DNA from: Acanthochlamys bracteata | Taxonomy: Eukaryota > Streptophyta > Magnoliopsida > Pandanales > Velloziaceae | Length of the DNA: 64,000 nucleotides | Assembly: GCA_019914995.1 (NCBI GenBank) | Contig: CM034126.1 | Coordinates: 8,623,001-8,687,000, forward strand | Reading direction: 5' to 3' | Shown: piece after piece, positions 25,704-38,000 of the stretch | How the letters are laid out: the number at the start of each line of letters is the position of its first letter | Position numbering within the stretch: position 1 is the first letter of the stretch | Translations under genes and position numbers: made by a program | Notes under the pieces: generated by a model | Seen by the model: only the letters and a program-made list of their open reading frames with translations | Told to the model about the DNA's origin: nothing | Database searches by the model: none

Positions 25704-25886
25704 TCAACTAGTAGTCAAATGAGGAAGACCAACTGGAGAAGAATAATAGCCTTGCCAACAAAGTGGCATCAAAAGCCCAAAATTGTTTGCAGTGGGAGGG
25801 CCTCCAGATCCCCATGACCCTATGCTTCCTCCAGGTTGATATATAGGCACAACCCTATGCTTCCTCAAGCACACACGATATTGCAT
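25704..25886 (-). pseudogene. Isolated exon fragment of a DCP5/LSM14-like decapping protein
   Basis: The minus strand reads YQPGGSIGSWGSGGPPTAN followed by LLMPLCWQGYYSSPVGLPHL. Plant DECAPPING 5 (LSM14/Scd6 family, P-body factor) has a low-complexity linker with YQPGG.IGSWG and MYWQGYYG.P.GLP, so this is a degenerate copy of that exon. No LSm domain, FDF or RGG part was found nearby, and a stop follows at once. It is probably a captured or retrocopied fragment. Confidence 0.55.
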
Positions 25887-26025
25887 TGCTTATGCCAATC
25901 TTAACACTTCATGAAATAAATTTTTGCAATAATAAATACGCAAAGCTGAATCAAAACTGACACCCATTCTTCCAGCTAATAAATGTACACAAGCAACTAA
26001 AAAAGGACAACCATAGAACATATGT

Positions 26026-26133
26026 GATCAACAAAAGTTGGAACAAGTACACAAGAAGCCTGATCAATAAGAGCTTGAACAAGCTCAGCACAAATCTGAT
26101 CAAGAAGAGCTGGAATAAGCACACTATACATCA
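26026..26133. repeat. 36-bp tandem repeat, three copies
   Basis: The units start with GATCAA at 26026, 26062 and 26098, exactly 36 bp apart, with a consensus around GATCAATAAGAGCTTGAACA. On the minus strand the unit is a 12-codon repeat (LIPALLDQIC / LVQALIDQAS / LVPTFVDHIC) inside an open frame of unknown meaning. Confidence 0.7.
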
Positions 26134-26139
26134 TCCACA

Positions 26140-27285
26140 AACCTGTCATATAACAAATCTCCACAGATAGTTTTCTTCTAGATCGTACACACAGAATATT
26201 GATTGAAAAAAAAATGCAAGAAGAAAAGCAGTACAAATTATAGGAAGAACTGAAATTGACTAATATGAAAAATTTTAGCATCTACAGTAAGTAATCAACT
26301 AAACATCTTAAAACCTTCAACACAAAAAAAGATACTCGCTTAAACCAACAAAAAGCAGTAACTCACTGGCATTGTTGAACTTATAATACAAGATCCAGGA
26401 AACTATACATTGCAAGTCTTAGTAATGTCCAATGTTTAGAATAACTAGCCCACCTCACAATAAGGAAAAACAAAAAAAAATTCCAAACTCTCTACACACT
26501 CAATCTGACAATGCATATTTTACAAAATTCAACATTCCAGCACTGAGAATGACTAACTAACCCAAATAGACAGCATCAATTAAACAGACCATGGGAATCT
26601 ACCTGGCCATTTTTCTTCCAATCTTTTATCGTTGAGTGGGATCATTATAAAGAATAGCAGCAAAGCAAATAGTCGACCAAATGATACAAAGATTAGACTT
26701 TTAACAAACATCCAGCAACCAGTAGACCAAATGATTCAAGATAAGAGTTTTTGCAAATATCCTCCAAAATTAACGCACAAAATCTCAAAGAACAAATCCT
26801 GAGCAAGCACTAGGGCCTAATTGACTCAAAAAGAAAAACAAAATTTTTTTTTTTGCAGACAACCTACAACTTCAAGCAACCAAATACTCAGAAGTCAGAA
26901 AGACTAGTATCTTGAGCAAAAGACGTTGAATTTTACCAAAAACCCTTCACATTCAAGCAATCAAACAACTCAAAGTTTAGATTTTTCTGCAAGCGCATTG
27001 CAACAAAAGAGATAGACAAAAATTAACTTAGCCTAAGCTAGTGGCAAAGGATTTAGAGAAATTAAATTTTTTATTAGATCTGGTTTATAATCAAACGGAA
27101 TGAACAAAACAGATTCATGTAGTTAAAAGAACTAAAGATAAAGATTTAGTTTGTTGTTGCCATTTTTTCTAAATTAAAATAAATTTGTAAAATATTGTAA
27201 AAATTTGTTGAAAACGTGAAATAAAAAGTTGAAATAAAAAGCAAGTTATAAAGCATTCCCAAGCACCACCTCAGGCTTATGTAAC
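26140..27285. other. AT-rich intergenic, nothing recognised
   Basis: No gene or known element was recognised in this AT-rich stretch. Confidence 0.4.
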
Positions 27286-27540
27286 GCATATCCCATGTTT
27301 GGCGTAGCTTATTGGAGGTGCTTATGGGCTTATCAAGCCAAAAAAAAGCCTTCCCACAGTGCTTTAGAAATTTTTTAAAAGAAATTGGAGAGCATGAGTG
27401 AATTGTACTTCATGGTATAATTACACAGGCAAGTTTGTTTTTTTCCAAAAGCCCACAAAAAAATTTAAAAGCTCCTCTTTTCGGAAAATTCTACTTTTTC
27501 AGTCATCCTAAACGTGCAAGTTTATAGAAAGTTCAGCTAT
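27285..27540. mobile_element. Possible MITE of the CATGTTTGG/GTTTAGGATG type
   Basis: The left edge has ATGTTTGGCGTAGCTTATTGG and the right edge TTTTTCAGTCATCCTAAACG. These are a weak inverted pair resembling ends of hAT-like MITEs seen elsewhere in the window. Boundaries are uncertain. Confidence 0.3.
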
Positions 27541-27689
27541 TAACACATCTTTTACTTGCAAGATACAGATCACACATTAACTATATAATAACTTTTTTGA
27601 TGTTATATATAGGTGATTTTATATAACTACAGTTCACACATTTACCCTATTAATGTTTCCTACAATAATTTCCACATAATTTGGCCCCT

Positions 27690-30461
27690 AAATCAAGCTT
27701 GTATGCTACTACCCCAATTTTTTGCAACACCTCATACAGCCCATAGAATTTATGACGCAATTTGTGATTTCGCCGTTCAGTTATAGAAGTTTGGCGGTGT
27801 GGTTATAGTTTAAGAAACACCCGATCTCCAGGCTGAAATTGTTTATCATGTTGTTTCTTATCATATATTTGCTTCATTCTGTTTTGTGCATGATGAAGAT
27901 GAAATTGCAAGTCCTGAAGAATGATATCCCTTTCGCGGAGCTGGATACCCAATGCATCTTGCCGAACAGGTCCTGTCGCAAAAGAAACTAGGGGTGATGG
28001 CCTTCTTCCGTACACTGCTTTAAATGGCGATACATTAGTGGATGAATGAGTGTGGGTGTTATAAGAATATTCTGCCCAATTGAGCCAGTGCATCCAGCGC
28101 TTCGGATGCTCCCTGATGAAACATCATAAATAAGTTTCCACACCTTTGTTAACAATCTCAGATTGTCCGTCAGTTTGTGGGTGATATGCGGAACTCATAT
28201 GTAAGGTGGTCCTTTGAAGGTGATGCAACTCTTGCTAGAAGGAACTCATAAATATTGGGTCACGATCTGACACTATTGAGGTTGGACAACCATGCAATTT
28301 GACGATTATCTTTGACGAATACGGTAGCCACACTGACAGCCGTATACGGATGTTTGAGAGCCACAAAATGAGCATATTTTGTGAGCCTATCGACAACTAC
28401 CATAATAACATTCTTACCTTCCAACATAGGCAACCCGTCAATGAAATCCATTGCAATATTAGACCGCACTTCAGTGGGAATAGGAAGGGGCTGAAGGAGC
28501 CCTGCTGGCTGCAAGCTATCAGTCTTAGCCTTGGCGCATGTTGCACACGACGCGATATACTTGTGAACTTCTTGTGACATCCCAGGCTAGTAAAACTGCA
28601 AGGAGAGACGTTTGTAGGTACGAAACCTCCCACCGTGACCTCCAATAGCAGAATTATGGGCTTCAAACAAGAGTTGCTTCCTCAAAGATGAGTCTGCAGG
28701 AACCCATAATCTTTCTCGATATGTCAAGAAACCACGAACTTCAGATAGCTCTGGACGAGATCCGGTCCTTGCAATTTCCAGTAGGGAGAGTACAGCAAGA
28801 TCATTTTGCTGTGCCTTGAGCAAATCATCCTAAAATGAAGCGTGGTAGACACTACAGCCAGGCAAGCGGTAGGCACCCGAGATAATGCATTCGCCACTAT
28901 ATTGTGCTTTCCTGCACGATACTCGATCTTGTAGTCATACCCAAGTAGTTTCACCAACCATTTATGTTGCTCATGAGATGTTAAATCTTTGCTCTAAAAG
29001 ATACTTCAAACTTAAGTGATCACTCTTGATCACAAACCGATGGCCTAAGAGGTAAGGTCTCCATTTTTGGATAGCTAACACTAAAGCCATTAACTCCTTC
29101 TCATACGTCGACTTAGCTAGAGCATTGACTTGCTAAAGAAAGCTATAGGACGATTACCTTGTGTCGAAATTGCTCCCACTCCTCTGCTGGAAGCATCAGT
29201 TTCTAACACAAATGGTTGTGTGAAATCAGGAGCCGTAAGGACGGACGTAGATGTCATAGCTTCTTTCAATTGTTCGAAAGCTCTCATTGCTTCCGAGTTC
29301 CACTCAAAAGCATCTCACTTAAGCAAATTTGTCAATGGTGCTGCAATAAGACCATACCCTCGAACAAAACGCCGGTAGTAACCCGTTAATCCCAAAAATC
29401 CCTGCAGTTCTGTCATTGTTTTTGGAACTGGCCAGCTAATCATAGGTTATACCTTACTATGGTCTACCACAATCCCTTTCTCAGAGACAACATCCCCTAA
29501 ATACTCCAGCTGGGAACACCCAAACTTGCACTTTAATAAGTTTGCATACAAGCGATGTTCCTGCAAGATGGACAAGACAAGGGATAGGTGCTTAATGTGC
29601 TCCTGCCAACTGTTACTATAAATAAGAATATAATAATAAAAAACCAACACAAATTTACGGAGATATGGTCGGAATACTTCATTCATCAAGGACTGAAATG
29701 TAGAGGGGACGTTCGTTACACCAAAGGGCATCACAAGAAACTCATAATGACCGTCGCGTGTACGAAACGCGGTCTTATGAATGTCCTCTTCTCTCACGCA
29801 TATTTGGTGGTAGCCGGACTTCAAATCAAGCTTGGAGAAGACGCGAGCACCATGAAGCTCATCTAGCAATTCATCTATGATGGGTATAGAATACTTATCT
29901 TTAACTGTAATGTCATTTAATGCTCGATAGTCCACACAGAACCGCCAAAAACCTTCTTTTTTCTTCACTAATAGCACTGGAGATGAAAACGCCGAACAAC
30001 TTGGTCGGATGATCCCTTGGCTTAACATCTCAACAACAATCTTCTCGATCTCTGTCTTTTGTATTTGTGGGTAACGGTACGGCCGTACATTAGCTGGCTG
30101 AGCTCCAGGTAGAAGGGGGATGCCATGGTCATGTATTCTCTTGGGGGCAACCGTAGAATAGGATTGAAAACAGTGGCATACTGCTGGATCAAGGATTGTA
30201 GTCCTTTAGGTATCTCTGTCGAGCTTTCTGTAGAGGCTCCGTGATTGTTTGTGACCGCCATTAGCCTTAGAGAACACAGCATGTGGCCTGCATGAAGACT
30301 AGTCAAATGAGATACTCTACCTTCGCGTATCTCTTGTAATATAAAGTCCCTCCTTGCAAAGAGAAGCGCATATCGGAACGACGCCAATTACAAATAACGT
30401 CTCCAAGACTTTCCAACCATTGGATGCCAAGTACTAAGTCTATCCCTCCTAATGGAAAATG
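27690..30461 (-). pseudogene. Gypsy pol: RT, RNase H and integrase
   Basis: RT is nearly open at 30028-29447 (LVKKKEGFWRFCVDYRALN, FSKLDLKSGYHQI, MPFGVTNVPSTFQ). The catalytic pair expected in VFxDDILIYS is YY here (codons at 29635-29630). RNase H pieces include LETDASSRG near 29200. The integrase zinc finger (H..H then CATCAKAKT) is at 28700-28510, the core at 28460-28100 (MDFIDGLP, SAYHPQTDGQSE), and the C-terminal segment at 28093-27690. Several stops and shifts separate these. It is a chromovirus-like arrangement, but no chromodomain can be seen because of the truncation. Confidence 0.8.
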
Positions 30462-32146
30462 TTATGCATCAACAATCATCTTCGCCTCTTGTAGCTCCAA
30501 AGGAATGGCTTGGTACAATACTTCAATCGATTGCGGTCTCCCGTCGGCTAACTCAACATTCAAAGGTCTAAAGATTGTTGAGTGTAAATGCAAATGTTTT
30601 GCTAGTTTGTCAATGATAAAATTATAGGTACTTCCCGAATCAATGAGAATGAATACTTCATGTTTTTTAATTTTACCCACAACTCGTATTGTTTGGGGTC
30701 CGATAAGGCCATGCATCGCGCTCAATGATAATGTAGCATCTTCTGGTGTTACATCCCTAAGATCTTCATCAAAACAGTCTTCCTCATTGTCTTCCTCTTC
30801 GAACCCAGCTATGGAGTATAGTTTAGTGGCGCATTTGTGTCCCTTGTGGTACTTTGAATCACAGTAGAAGCATAGCCCTTTGACTCTCCTATCATTGATT
30901 TCTGCCACAGATAAAGATCGATTTCGTGTGGAATATGCTTTGTTTATACCTAAGCTGGTGGTTGTAGAGCTTGCTGGAATTAAATTTGTTGTTGTCTCTG
31001 TCTGGCTTGGAGTTGTCTGGACTGAAGTAGTGCGGTAGCGCGCATAATGACCTGAAGTTCGTTCTATTGATAACGTTTGTTCAAACATCCTTGCTATCAT
31101 ATATGCTTGCTATAGCTCATTGGGTTGCATGGCCATGACGTCCATTGCAATATGCTTAGACAGCCCTCCGCAAAAACGACCAATCAAATCCTTCTCCAAT
31201 GTGAAGTCCAATCTAGACCGTAAATTCTCGAACGTGGCTTGGTATTCAGTCACCGTGCCGGTTTGCTTCAATTGTTGTAGGAAAAAATTAGCATTACCAA
31301 ACGTAGTAGGTCCAAATCGGCGGAGTAGTGCCGAAGTTAATTCTTCCCACGAGTGATGCGGCCTACCCCTCTCGTAATTTCTATACCATCTATTAGCATC
31401 TCCTTGAAAGTACATGGTGGCTATAGTGACTTTGTCGATGGCCAAAGTTTAGTAGTATTTGAAATATTTTTCCGCCGAATACAACCACTCATGTGGTTCC
31501 TTCCCTTTGAAGTTTGGAAACCGGTGTCGATCCTTGGGTAATTGATTTAGTGTTCCTAATGTATGTGGTGTTGTGGAAGAACAGCCCGTGGCGATCGGAG
31601 TGCAGTTTATATTTCAGACACTTGTTTGATAATTGGTTGGCCGGTAGGATACACATTGAGTTGGTTCATGTGGTTAGGTTGGGAGGCCATGGTCAGTACC
31701 CCGGCATAGATAGTGGATAGTGGTATAGGCTGCATGGGGCTAGATAAAGGTGCTGCCAAGGTAGGCATTACGGCTGGAGTAGGTGGCATAGAGGATGTTG
31801 GTGTGTGACTAGTCATCAAAGAAGGTGGTGGTTGGTTGAGACCAAATTGCAGTGGTAGGTTTTGAGAAGTTAGCATTGGCACTTGGTTGGAAGGCCCTGG
31901 TTCTTTCAGTGTCGATGGACGGTTGGTTCTAAGGAACTCCAACAAGTCTGCAGTATTGCGGGCAAGTTGATTAATCGCAGTAGTGTATGCATCATATTGC
32001 TCATGAAATCCAACATCACTTGGTGGTGGGTTTGGATAGATTTTGTGTGGGGTTGCGGGTGTTTGTAAGAAGGCGGTGGAATGAGTGTCATGTGGAAAAT
32101 TTAGTGATGAAGGTGATTCTGGAGTGGTGGATGATTTTTGTTCCAT
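30462..32146 (-). pseudogene. Gypsy gag and protease region
   Basis: The gag begins MEQKSSTTPE at 32146 with a proline-rich first part. The capsid-like region (DKVTIATMYFQGDANRWYRN, LLRRFGPTTFGNAN) lies at 31445-31110. A zinc knuckle CFYCDSKYHKGHKC follows near 30860-30820, then an aspartic protease motif LIDSGSTYNFI near 30650-30615. The protease triad D-S-G is intact. In-frame stops at about 31605, 31447 and 31107 break the frame into separate open pieces. Confidence 0.8.
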
Positions 32147-32155
32147 GGTATCGAA

Positions 32156-32168
32156 GGCTCTGGTACCA
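32156..32168 (-). other. Gypsy primer binding site (tRNA-Met type)
   Basis: The minus strand reads TGGTACCAGAGCC, close to the TGGTATCAGAGC complementary to the 3' end of initiator tRNA-Met. It lies two bases from the LTR end (...CCATAACA). Confidence 0.7.
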
Positions 32169-32170
32169 CC

Positions 32171-32900
32171 TGTTATGGTTCAAGATCACTTGAGCCGTAA
32201 AAAAAAAAGCAATCAATTACGTAAGTGCTATAAGTGTAGACAAATAAAGCTAAAACAGAAAAGAAATATTTTAATTCTTCTTGATCTCTAATGTGTTGGT
32301 GAACACCTTTGGTAGTGCTTATAAATAGAGCTTTTTTGAAATGGAAGATATTTTTGTCTTTTTTGAAAAACGAGCTCTATTTTTTTACTTTCAAAAAAAT
32401 AATAAAAATATGTAATAAAAAGATCTCATTCTGTAGAATTTTTCTACACTTTTTAAATTTTTAAATAAATTTTTTATATATTTATAAAATATATACTGAA
32501 AAATATGAAATGGAAAAAAATTGATAAGCAGCTTATCATAAGCGGTGCCAAACGGGCTCTGAGTCTTCACCCTAATCGTAGAGTCTCAATCCTAACAGAA
32601 TTCTCTAAACTTAACACTCTAACATAATAAGAAAACATAAATTTGATTCCTAATCGAACTCAAACTCTTAATGATACATCTATTGCAGCTCTCTGTTCAG
32701 AGCGTGCCTTCATTTGGGCCCGAGCAGTCCCCACACCCAACACACATATTCGTATGCTTCTTCCCCCTACTACTCTTCTGGGTATTATCAGCTGGGTATG
32801 TCTTTCTTCTCCCTCAGTGACAGTTCGAAATAGAAGAAATGGAAACGAGAAGAATAAGAATCAAAGATGTGGATGTGGTTGTCTGTGTGCGTGACCTAGG
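32171..32900 (-). repeat. 5' LTR of the gypsy element (outer edge unresolved)
   Basis: In plus coordinates the LTR starts TGTTATGGTTC at 32171 next to the PBS. A MITE of about 257 bp is nested inside (32304-32560). The outer boundary is not clear, because no matching 3' LTR exists in the window to define it. The end given is a guess. Confidence 0.4.
32304..32560. mobile_element. AT-rich MITE, copy 1 (nested in the gypsy LTR)
   Basis: The left end CCTTTGGTAGTGCTTATAAA pairs with the right end CTTATCATAAGCGGTGCCAAA read in reverse. The core holds AATAATAAAAATATGTAATA, TTTTTCTACACTTTTTAAAT and AAAATATGAAATGG, shared with the copies at 37.1, 40-41.9 and 63.6 kb. Confidence 0.65.
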
Positions 32901-33564
32901 TTCACTGAGTCCTTGAAACTAGTGGTCTTTCCAACATTCTACAGAAAACACGGACGCAGCTTTGATATCGCACCAATCCTTCTTTGCAAATGGATCAACA
33001 CTGTGTTGAAACAAAACCATATGTTGGAGATGATAACATAACAAAACTGTTGAAGAGGGTTGATCAAGGAAAGAAATTCTTAAGGGAAGTAGATATTATA
33101 AAAATAAAATTTAGAAACAAAAAACAAGCACACACGGAAAAGTATACAGAAATAACATAATTGTGAGTTCTATTTTTGGAATGTTACTGAAAATGATGAT
33201 TTTCTGCATCATAAATTCTCATCTTATGTTATGTATGAATTATAAATTATCACAGTCAAGATCTAGAATCCATAAATATTTCTTTCCTTCTTTCTTCAAC
33301 AGTACTTTCTTCTTTTTTTTCTGTCCTGCAAACATCTCTTTTTTCACGAGATCGATCGGTTTATGACGTATTCTTTTGCTGCTGGCTACACCCTTTGAGT
33401 GAAAACTTGTAGTAGTTTCTTGCATATGTTTTTATATATGCCTACTCTGCTCTGGCTTTTATTCGTGATAGATGGACTATTTATGAATGCTAAACCGTGA
33501 AGCTTACTTGCTTGATATGTTGTGCATGCTATTGATGTTTTTAAGGTGTGAAAAGATGTGAAAT

Positions 33565-34568
33565 ATGAATATAGATGGGGTATTGGTGAAGGACACGACC
33601 ACCCTTGATCAGGAAACCAGCTTTGGAAGCTCTAGAGCATCGGAGTCGTCAAGAAAGTGGAACTTGCATAACCAAAAGAGAACAACGGCGAGAAGAAACT
33701 TGTAGAAGATGATGATGACAAAGAAGACGAAGCAGAAGACCAGCTGCAAAAACACATCATAAACCAGCAGCAGATTGCAAAATCTAGAGCACCCGCAACT
33801 GCAGCAAACATAGACCAACAACCAATGCGTGCAACCGTTACTCAAGAGAGAGCACCAATAGACACTTCAGCAACATCAACTATGCTCATAGATCGACCAC
33901 CACTAGAAATGAGAGAGACCATCAAAAAAAAGCAACCATGGTTAGAGACAGACGGCCCATGGACATGAGAGAGAGACCAACCACGGTCAGAAATGGAGTA
34001 CCAACGGATGTCCAAGAAACAACAGCCTCATCAACAACGGTTAGAGATAGAACACCAAAGGATGTCCAAGAAAGAACAGCGTCATCAACCATGGTTAGAA
34101 ATACGATATCTATGGAGATGAGAGAGAACCACCAACAACACCCACTACTGGTTAGATATAGCAAACCAGCAGATCTCAAGGAGAAAACACTCTTAGAAGC
34201 TCGAGAGAGAGCACCAGCAACACCAATTGTTAAAGAAAGAGCGCCACCAGAGGTCAAAAAGCAAGCAGCAGCAAGCAATGGTAAAATACCAGCAGTGGAG
34301 GCAAAAGAGAAAGCCATTAGCAGTGATACGAGCACTGGTGACGGTGGTTGCTGGTGAGAACCAGAACCATTGCAATGGTCCTGTGATGTATAACACCAAC
34401 TATCACTACTACCACCAAATTTTCCATCCACCGCCAAGCTTTCTCCAATACAACAAGAACACTCATCCATTCCAATCCTGCAACCACCACCACCACATCC
34501 GAGCTACTACCCACCTCCCCGATGATGCCTTATAATCCTTCAATTTCAATGCTTGCACTATTATGTGA
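33565..34568 (+). pseudogene. HIPP-type metallochaperone pseudogene (HMA domain end, linker, CaaX)
   Basis: Pieces in shifted frames follow the layout of heavy-metal-associated isoprenylated plant proteins (HIPPs). Near 33645-33700 a segment like KKVELA*PKENNGEKKLVED matches the end of an HMA domain (AELWPKEN) with a stop at the tryptophan. A long charged linker of imperfect repeats (TVRDRTPKDVQERTASS and variants, 33938-34130) follows. Then comes a His/Tyr/Pro-rich tail (GPVMYNTNYHYY, PSYYPPP), ending FNFNACTIM with stop at 34566-34568. CTIM is a plausible CaaX prenylation box. At least three frame changes make this non-functional unless unseen introns remove them. The first HMA half with its CxxC was not found upstream. 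Confidence 0.55.
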
Positions 34569-35050
34569 ACTAATCATTACTCCTCTGATAGTCTGTACTC
34601 TGTATTGAAAGCCCTATATATGCAATGAAACAGCAATATACAACACTGCTATGTCTTCTTTACTTTACCCAAAATATAAAAATCTACATTAATATTTGTA
34701 TACAAATATTTTAAGCGCCATCGTAGCAACGTTTTGTTGTTGAGGATTTTAATTTTATGGCCCAACTATGCACTGGTTATTAGTACAATGCACCAAGCGA
34801 AATAGAATAAGACTACATATAACCTGGCACAGCTATTCAATTTGGAGTTACATGGAGTCTGAGACAGGTACCAACAGAAACTAGATATGAAAACAAGAAG
34901 GAAATTCCAGGCCAACATTTACGTCCTGCCAATCAGACAAGCTCTACACTTTGTGCAGCAAAAACAATCAGCTTACAAAAGCAACATTAATGCTGCAAGT
35001 TGCAAGTAACTAGCTCCATGGTCAGGCTTGCAAGTGAATTCCAATCCCAC

Positions 35051-38000
35051 TCAATGAAAGTAACCAAGGACCTGGCCCCCAACATTCTGCTTGATAGCTT
35101 CTTCATGATCCAGAATCCCATTTGGAGTTGTGATCACGACATATCCCCACTGAGGAAAGTCAACCAGAAGCATTGCACGTCATTAGCATGTTTAAGTATA
35201 CATACAAGTACAGAAGTTTCCAATGTCCAGCACAATGAATCTACATATTTAGGTAATGCAAAATACAACATTTTGAAGGTATCTGATAAATGGATGTTAC
35301 TAAGTCAGAAACAGTCTATGCTATTCATTCAGAAGATTTGGTATCGAGATCCACAATGAATATTCAGAGTACACTACCAACAATTTTGAAAACCATCTTC
35401 CATATCAACTGAACAAGCATTTAGAAACTCCCAATGAGCATAAACAATATCCAAGAATCTCAATAGGTATTATCCATACAAGACCACCACAAGACCATCT
35501 ATACAAAGTTCTACAAGAATGCACAAGAAGCTCAAGTAGAACACAAACAATTGACAAAACACAACTCAATAAGAACCCCCTTTACAAATCCAAAAAAAGG
35601 ATTATGTTATAACAAGTCTTCTGAAATATGCAAGAAAGATCCAAAGTACGTACTAAATAATTTCAATGTAACATACGAACTTCAACAGAATCTTCTCTTA
35701 CTTAATTGGAAAAGCAAACATCAAGTAAGCAATGCAGTTGGAGAAAGTGCTAACAAGGAATCCAAGTCTGAAACAGAGTTCTTTTAGATAAAAACTGATA
35801 TTTCTTGCAAGCATTTATGGATTAAAGATCAATATAATAAGCAAACCAAATACGGAGCTATAAAAGGTCAATCTATTTGGAACCTTGGATCATCTGCACA
35901 TGCAAAGCTACTAGGTTTTCTGAATTTTGACAACTATAAAGCAGAAATCTTAACCTAAGCAGTAGAAACAGAAGCAAGGACGCTATCAAATGCAGTTAAT
36001 CCATTCCAAGCATGTAGAGCTGGTCAAATACAAAAAAGATCATGTAAAACAGTGAGTTGCATTTTAGAGATTGAAGGAACAAAAAAAAGTTAAAATATAT
36101 ATTTGATTTGTCCCAAGGTACCAGTGAAACCATATGGTCCTGACGACCAAGCTTGAGAATTCAATCCTAATTCAGACTCAGAAAGAAACAAATTTGGTGT
36201 CGCTACTTAATCAAGACAGATCAACCAGCATTTTAATTTTAGGAGTTCAATGGTCATTAAAAATTTTAAGATAAAAGCTACAAATATTATATAGAATTGC
36301 CAGATAAAAACTCTCTCAAAGAGTTGCCAAGACTTGACTAACTTAAAACTTTGAGCTAAACATTATGAATTGAAAATTAAAGAAGGTTGAAGCAATATAA
36401 GAGGAACTGTCCAGAGTAGATTGCATGAATTCATGCTCTAACATAAATTGCAAATAGAAATCAAACATACAAGAAATATTGAGTAAACAATCTTCAATAT
36501 TGATCACCATTAGTTCTTTCACCTAGTACCTAGAGTATGGCCTAAGATTTCTTCTCGACAAAACACAATGGATGATGAAGATCATCACAGCCATAATTCT
36601 CAAAGCATTGAAATAGAAAAGGAAACGTTTTGCATCACGACTTTCTATTCATATTTTACATGTCACAAGTTAAACACTCCCATTCTCAACTTGAACTTTC
36701 CCATGTCAGGTTGAACTCACCCTGCTTAGCATGGCAAAATTCAATTTAACCATAATCAATTTTTCAACTTCCATCAGATAAAGGTTACATGCCATAGCAT
36801 GACTCAGTTAAAAAACTAGTTCCCAGCAAATAGATTTTTGAGTAAATAGGGTACATCCCAGAAAATTGTTCCAGCAACATCATTTTGTACCTAAGAGATG
36901 TAATATCTCTATCTAACAGTGGCTATACTTGGTATCTTAGCCCTACATGTATAAGGAGTATAACTGGGCTATAATTAATAATGATTAAGAACCAACACAA
37001 GGAAAAAACTTTGAGATAGACACTTCACTCGAATTGGAACAAACTAACAAAGGCCGAAGGTTTTTCCTTCAAGGACTTCTAGATATGGATGTGAAATGTC
37101 CAGCTATGCCCTAGGCCGCTAAGGGGGCATTTGGGATAGAGCTTTTCTGAAATGGAGAATATTTATCCTTTCTAAAAAATGAGATCTAGTTTTTTGACCT
37201 AAAAAATAATAATAAAAATAAGCAATAAAAAAATCTTACTACGTAAAATTTTTCTATACTTTCTAAATTTTTAAATAAATATCTAGATGCTTACAAAAAG
37301 TGTATTGAAAAATGTGAATTGAAAAATTGAAAAGTTGCTTTTCTGAAAAGCTTAGACAAACGCCCCCCTAAGTAGGTCGTGAATTTTTTATTAAGGGTTA
37401 TAATTCCAAGTCATGTATTAGCTTTCGTCGAGTTACAAACATAACATGGGTTAAGTACTTCTGGACAGCTTCTATACCATAAAGCAAGTGTGATAAATAA
37501 ATTTAAGCCTCCAGAAAAAAACAACTATCTTGAGAAAAACAATTGTAAAGTAATAGATAATAGCCTGTGACTTAGCAGAGTAGTCAACTTTTCCATAAGC
37601 CTTTAGGAGAATTCCATCAAGATTATCTACCCAGCATGCACCATTAGAGGTTAAAGCATATAATTGAGTTGAGTAAGAAACCAAGTCTGGCAACTTATAC
37701 TATGTACAGTCCTCACAGTGTAAGGGGACATACTTGTCGTGTAGGAAGCATGCGAAGTCTGTACTTCTCAATGTCTTTAGCCTTCAAGTCTTGCCTATAT
37801 GTAAGAGCTTTGCAATCATTTATTCGCCCTTGCAACTCCACAGTAATTCTTCCTACTCTGTGGGGATCAAATACCTCAAAATGTTTTATGTATCCTGCAA
37901 TTTAGCTGTATAAGTGCAAAAAGTTGCAAAGACAAGAATGAAACAATAAATCCAAATATAAACAAATAAAAACTATGCATGCATCAGTCTAAGCAAACTT

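Larger units (their letters stand above)
27690..32170 (-). mobile_element. Ty3/gypsy retrotransposon, 3'-truncated, inactive
   Basis: On the minus strand gag, protease, RT, RNase H and integrase follow each other from 32146 down to about 27690. The PBS lies at 32156-32168 and the adjoining LTR starts at 32171. Reading ends in the integrase C-terminal region just after FYGLYEVLQKIGVVAYKLDL. The expected tail and the 3' LTR were not found, and AT-rich sequence takes over. Stops and frameshifts occur throughout, and the RT active site is mutated, so the copy cannot be autonomous. Confidence 0.85.

Noticed and set aside
28299-28577. Plus-strand open frames inside the gypsy element (also 29130-29378, 29588-29866, 31120-31356)
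   Set aside because: Antisense to integrase, RNase H, RT and gag; no motifs of their own.
33922-34470. 182-aa open frame on the minus strand
   Set aside because: It is the antisense shadow of the repetitive HIPP linker on the plus strand; Ser/Leu-rich composition follows from the repeat, not from a gene.
35551-35787. 78-aa plus-strand ORF inside RPS15A intron 2
   Set aside because: AT-rich, no motif, and located within an intron on the opposite strand.
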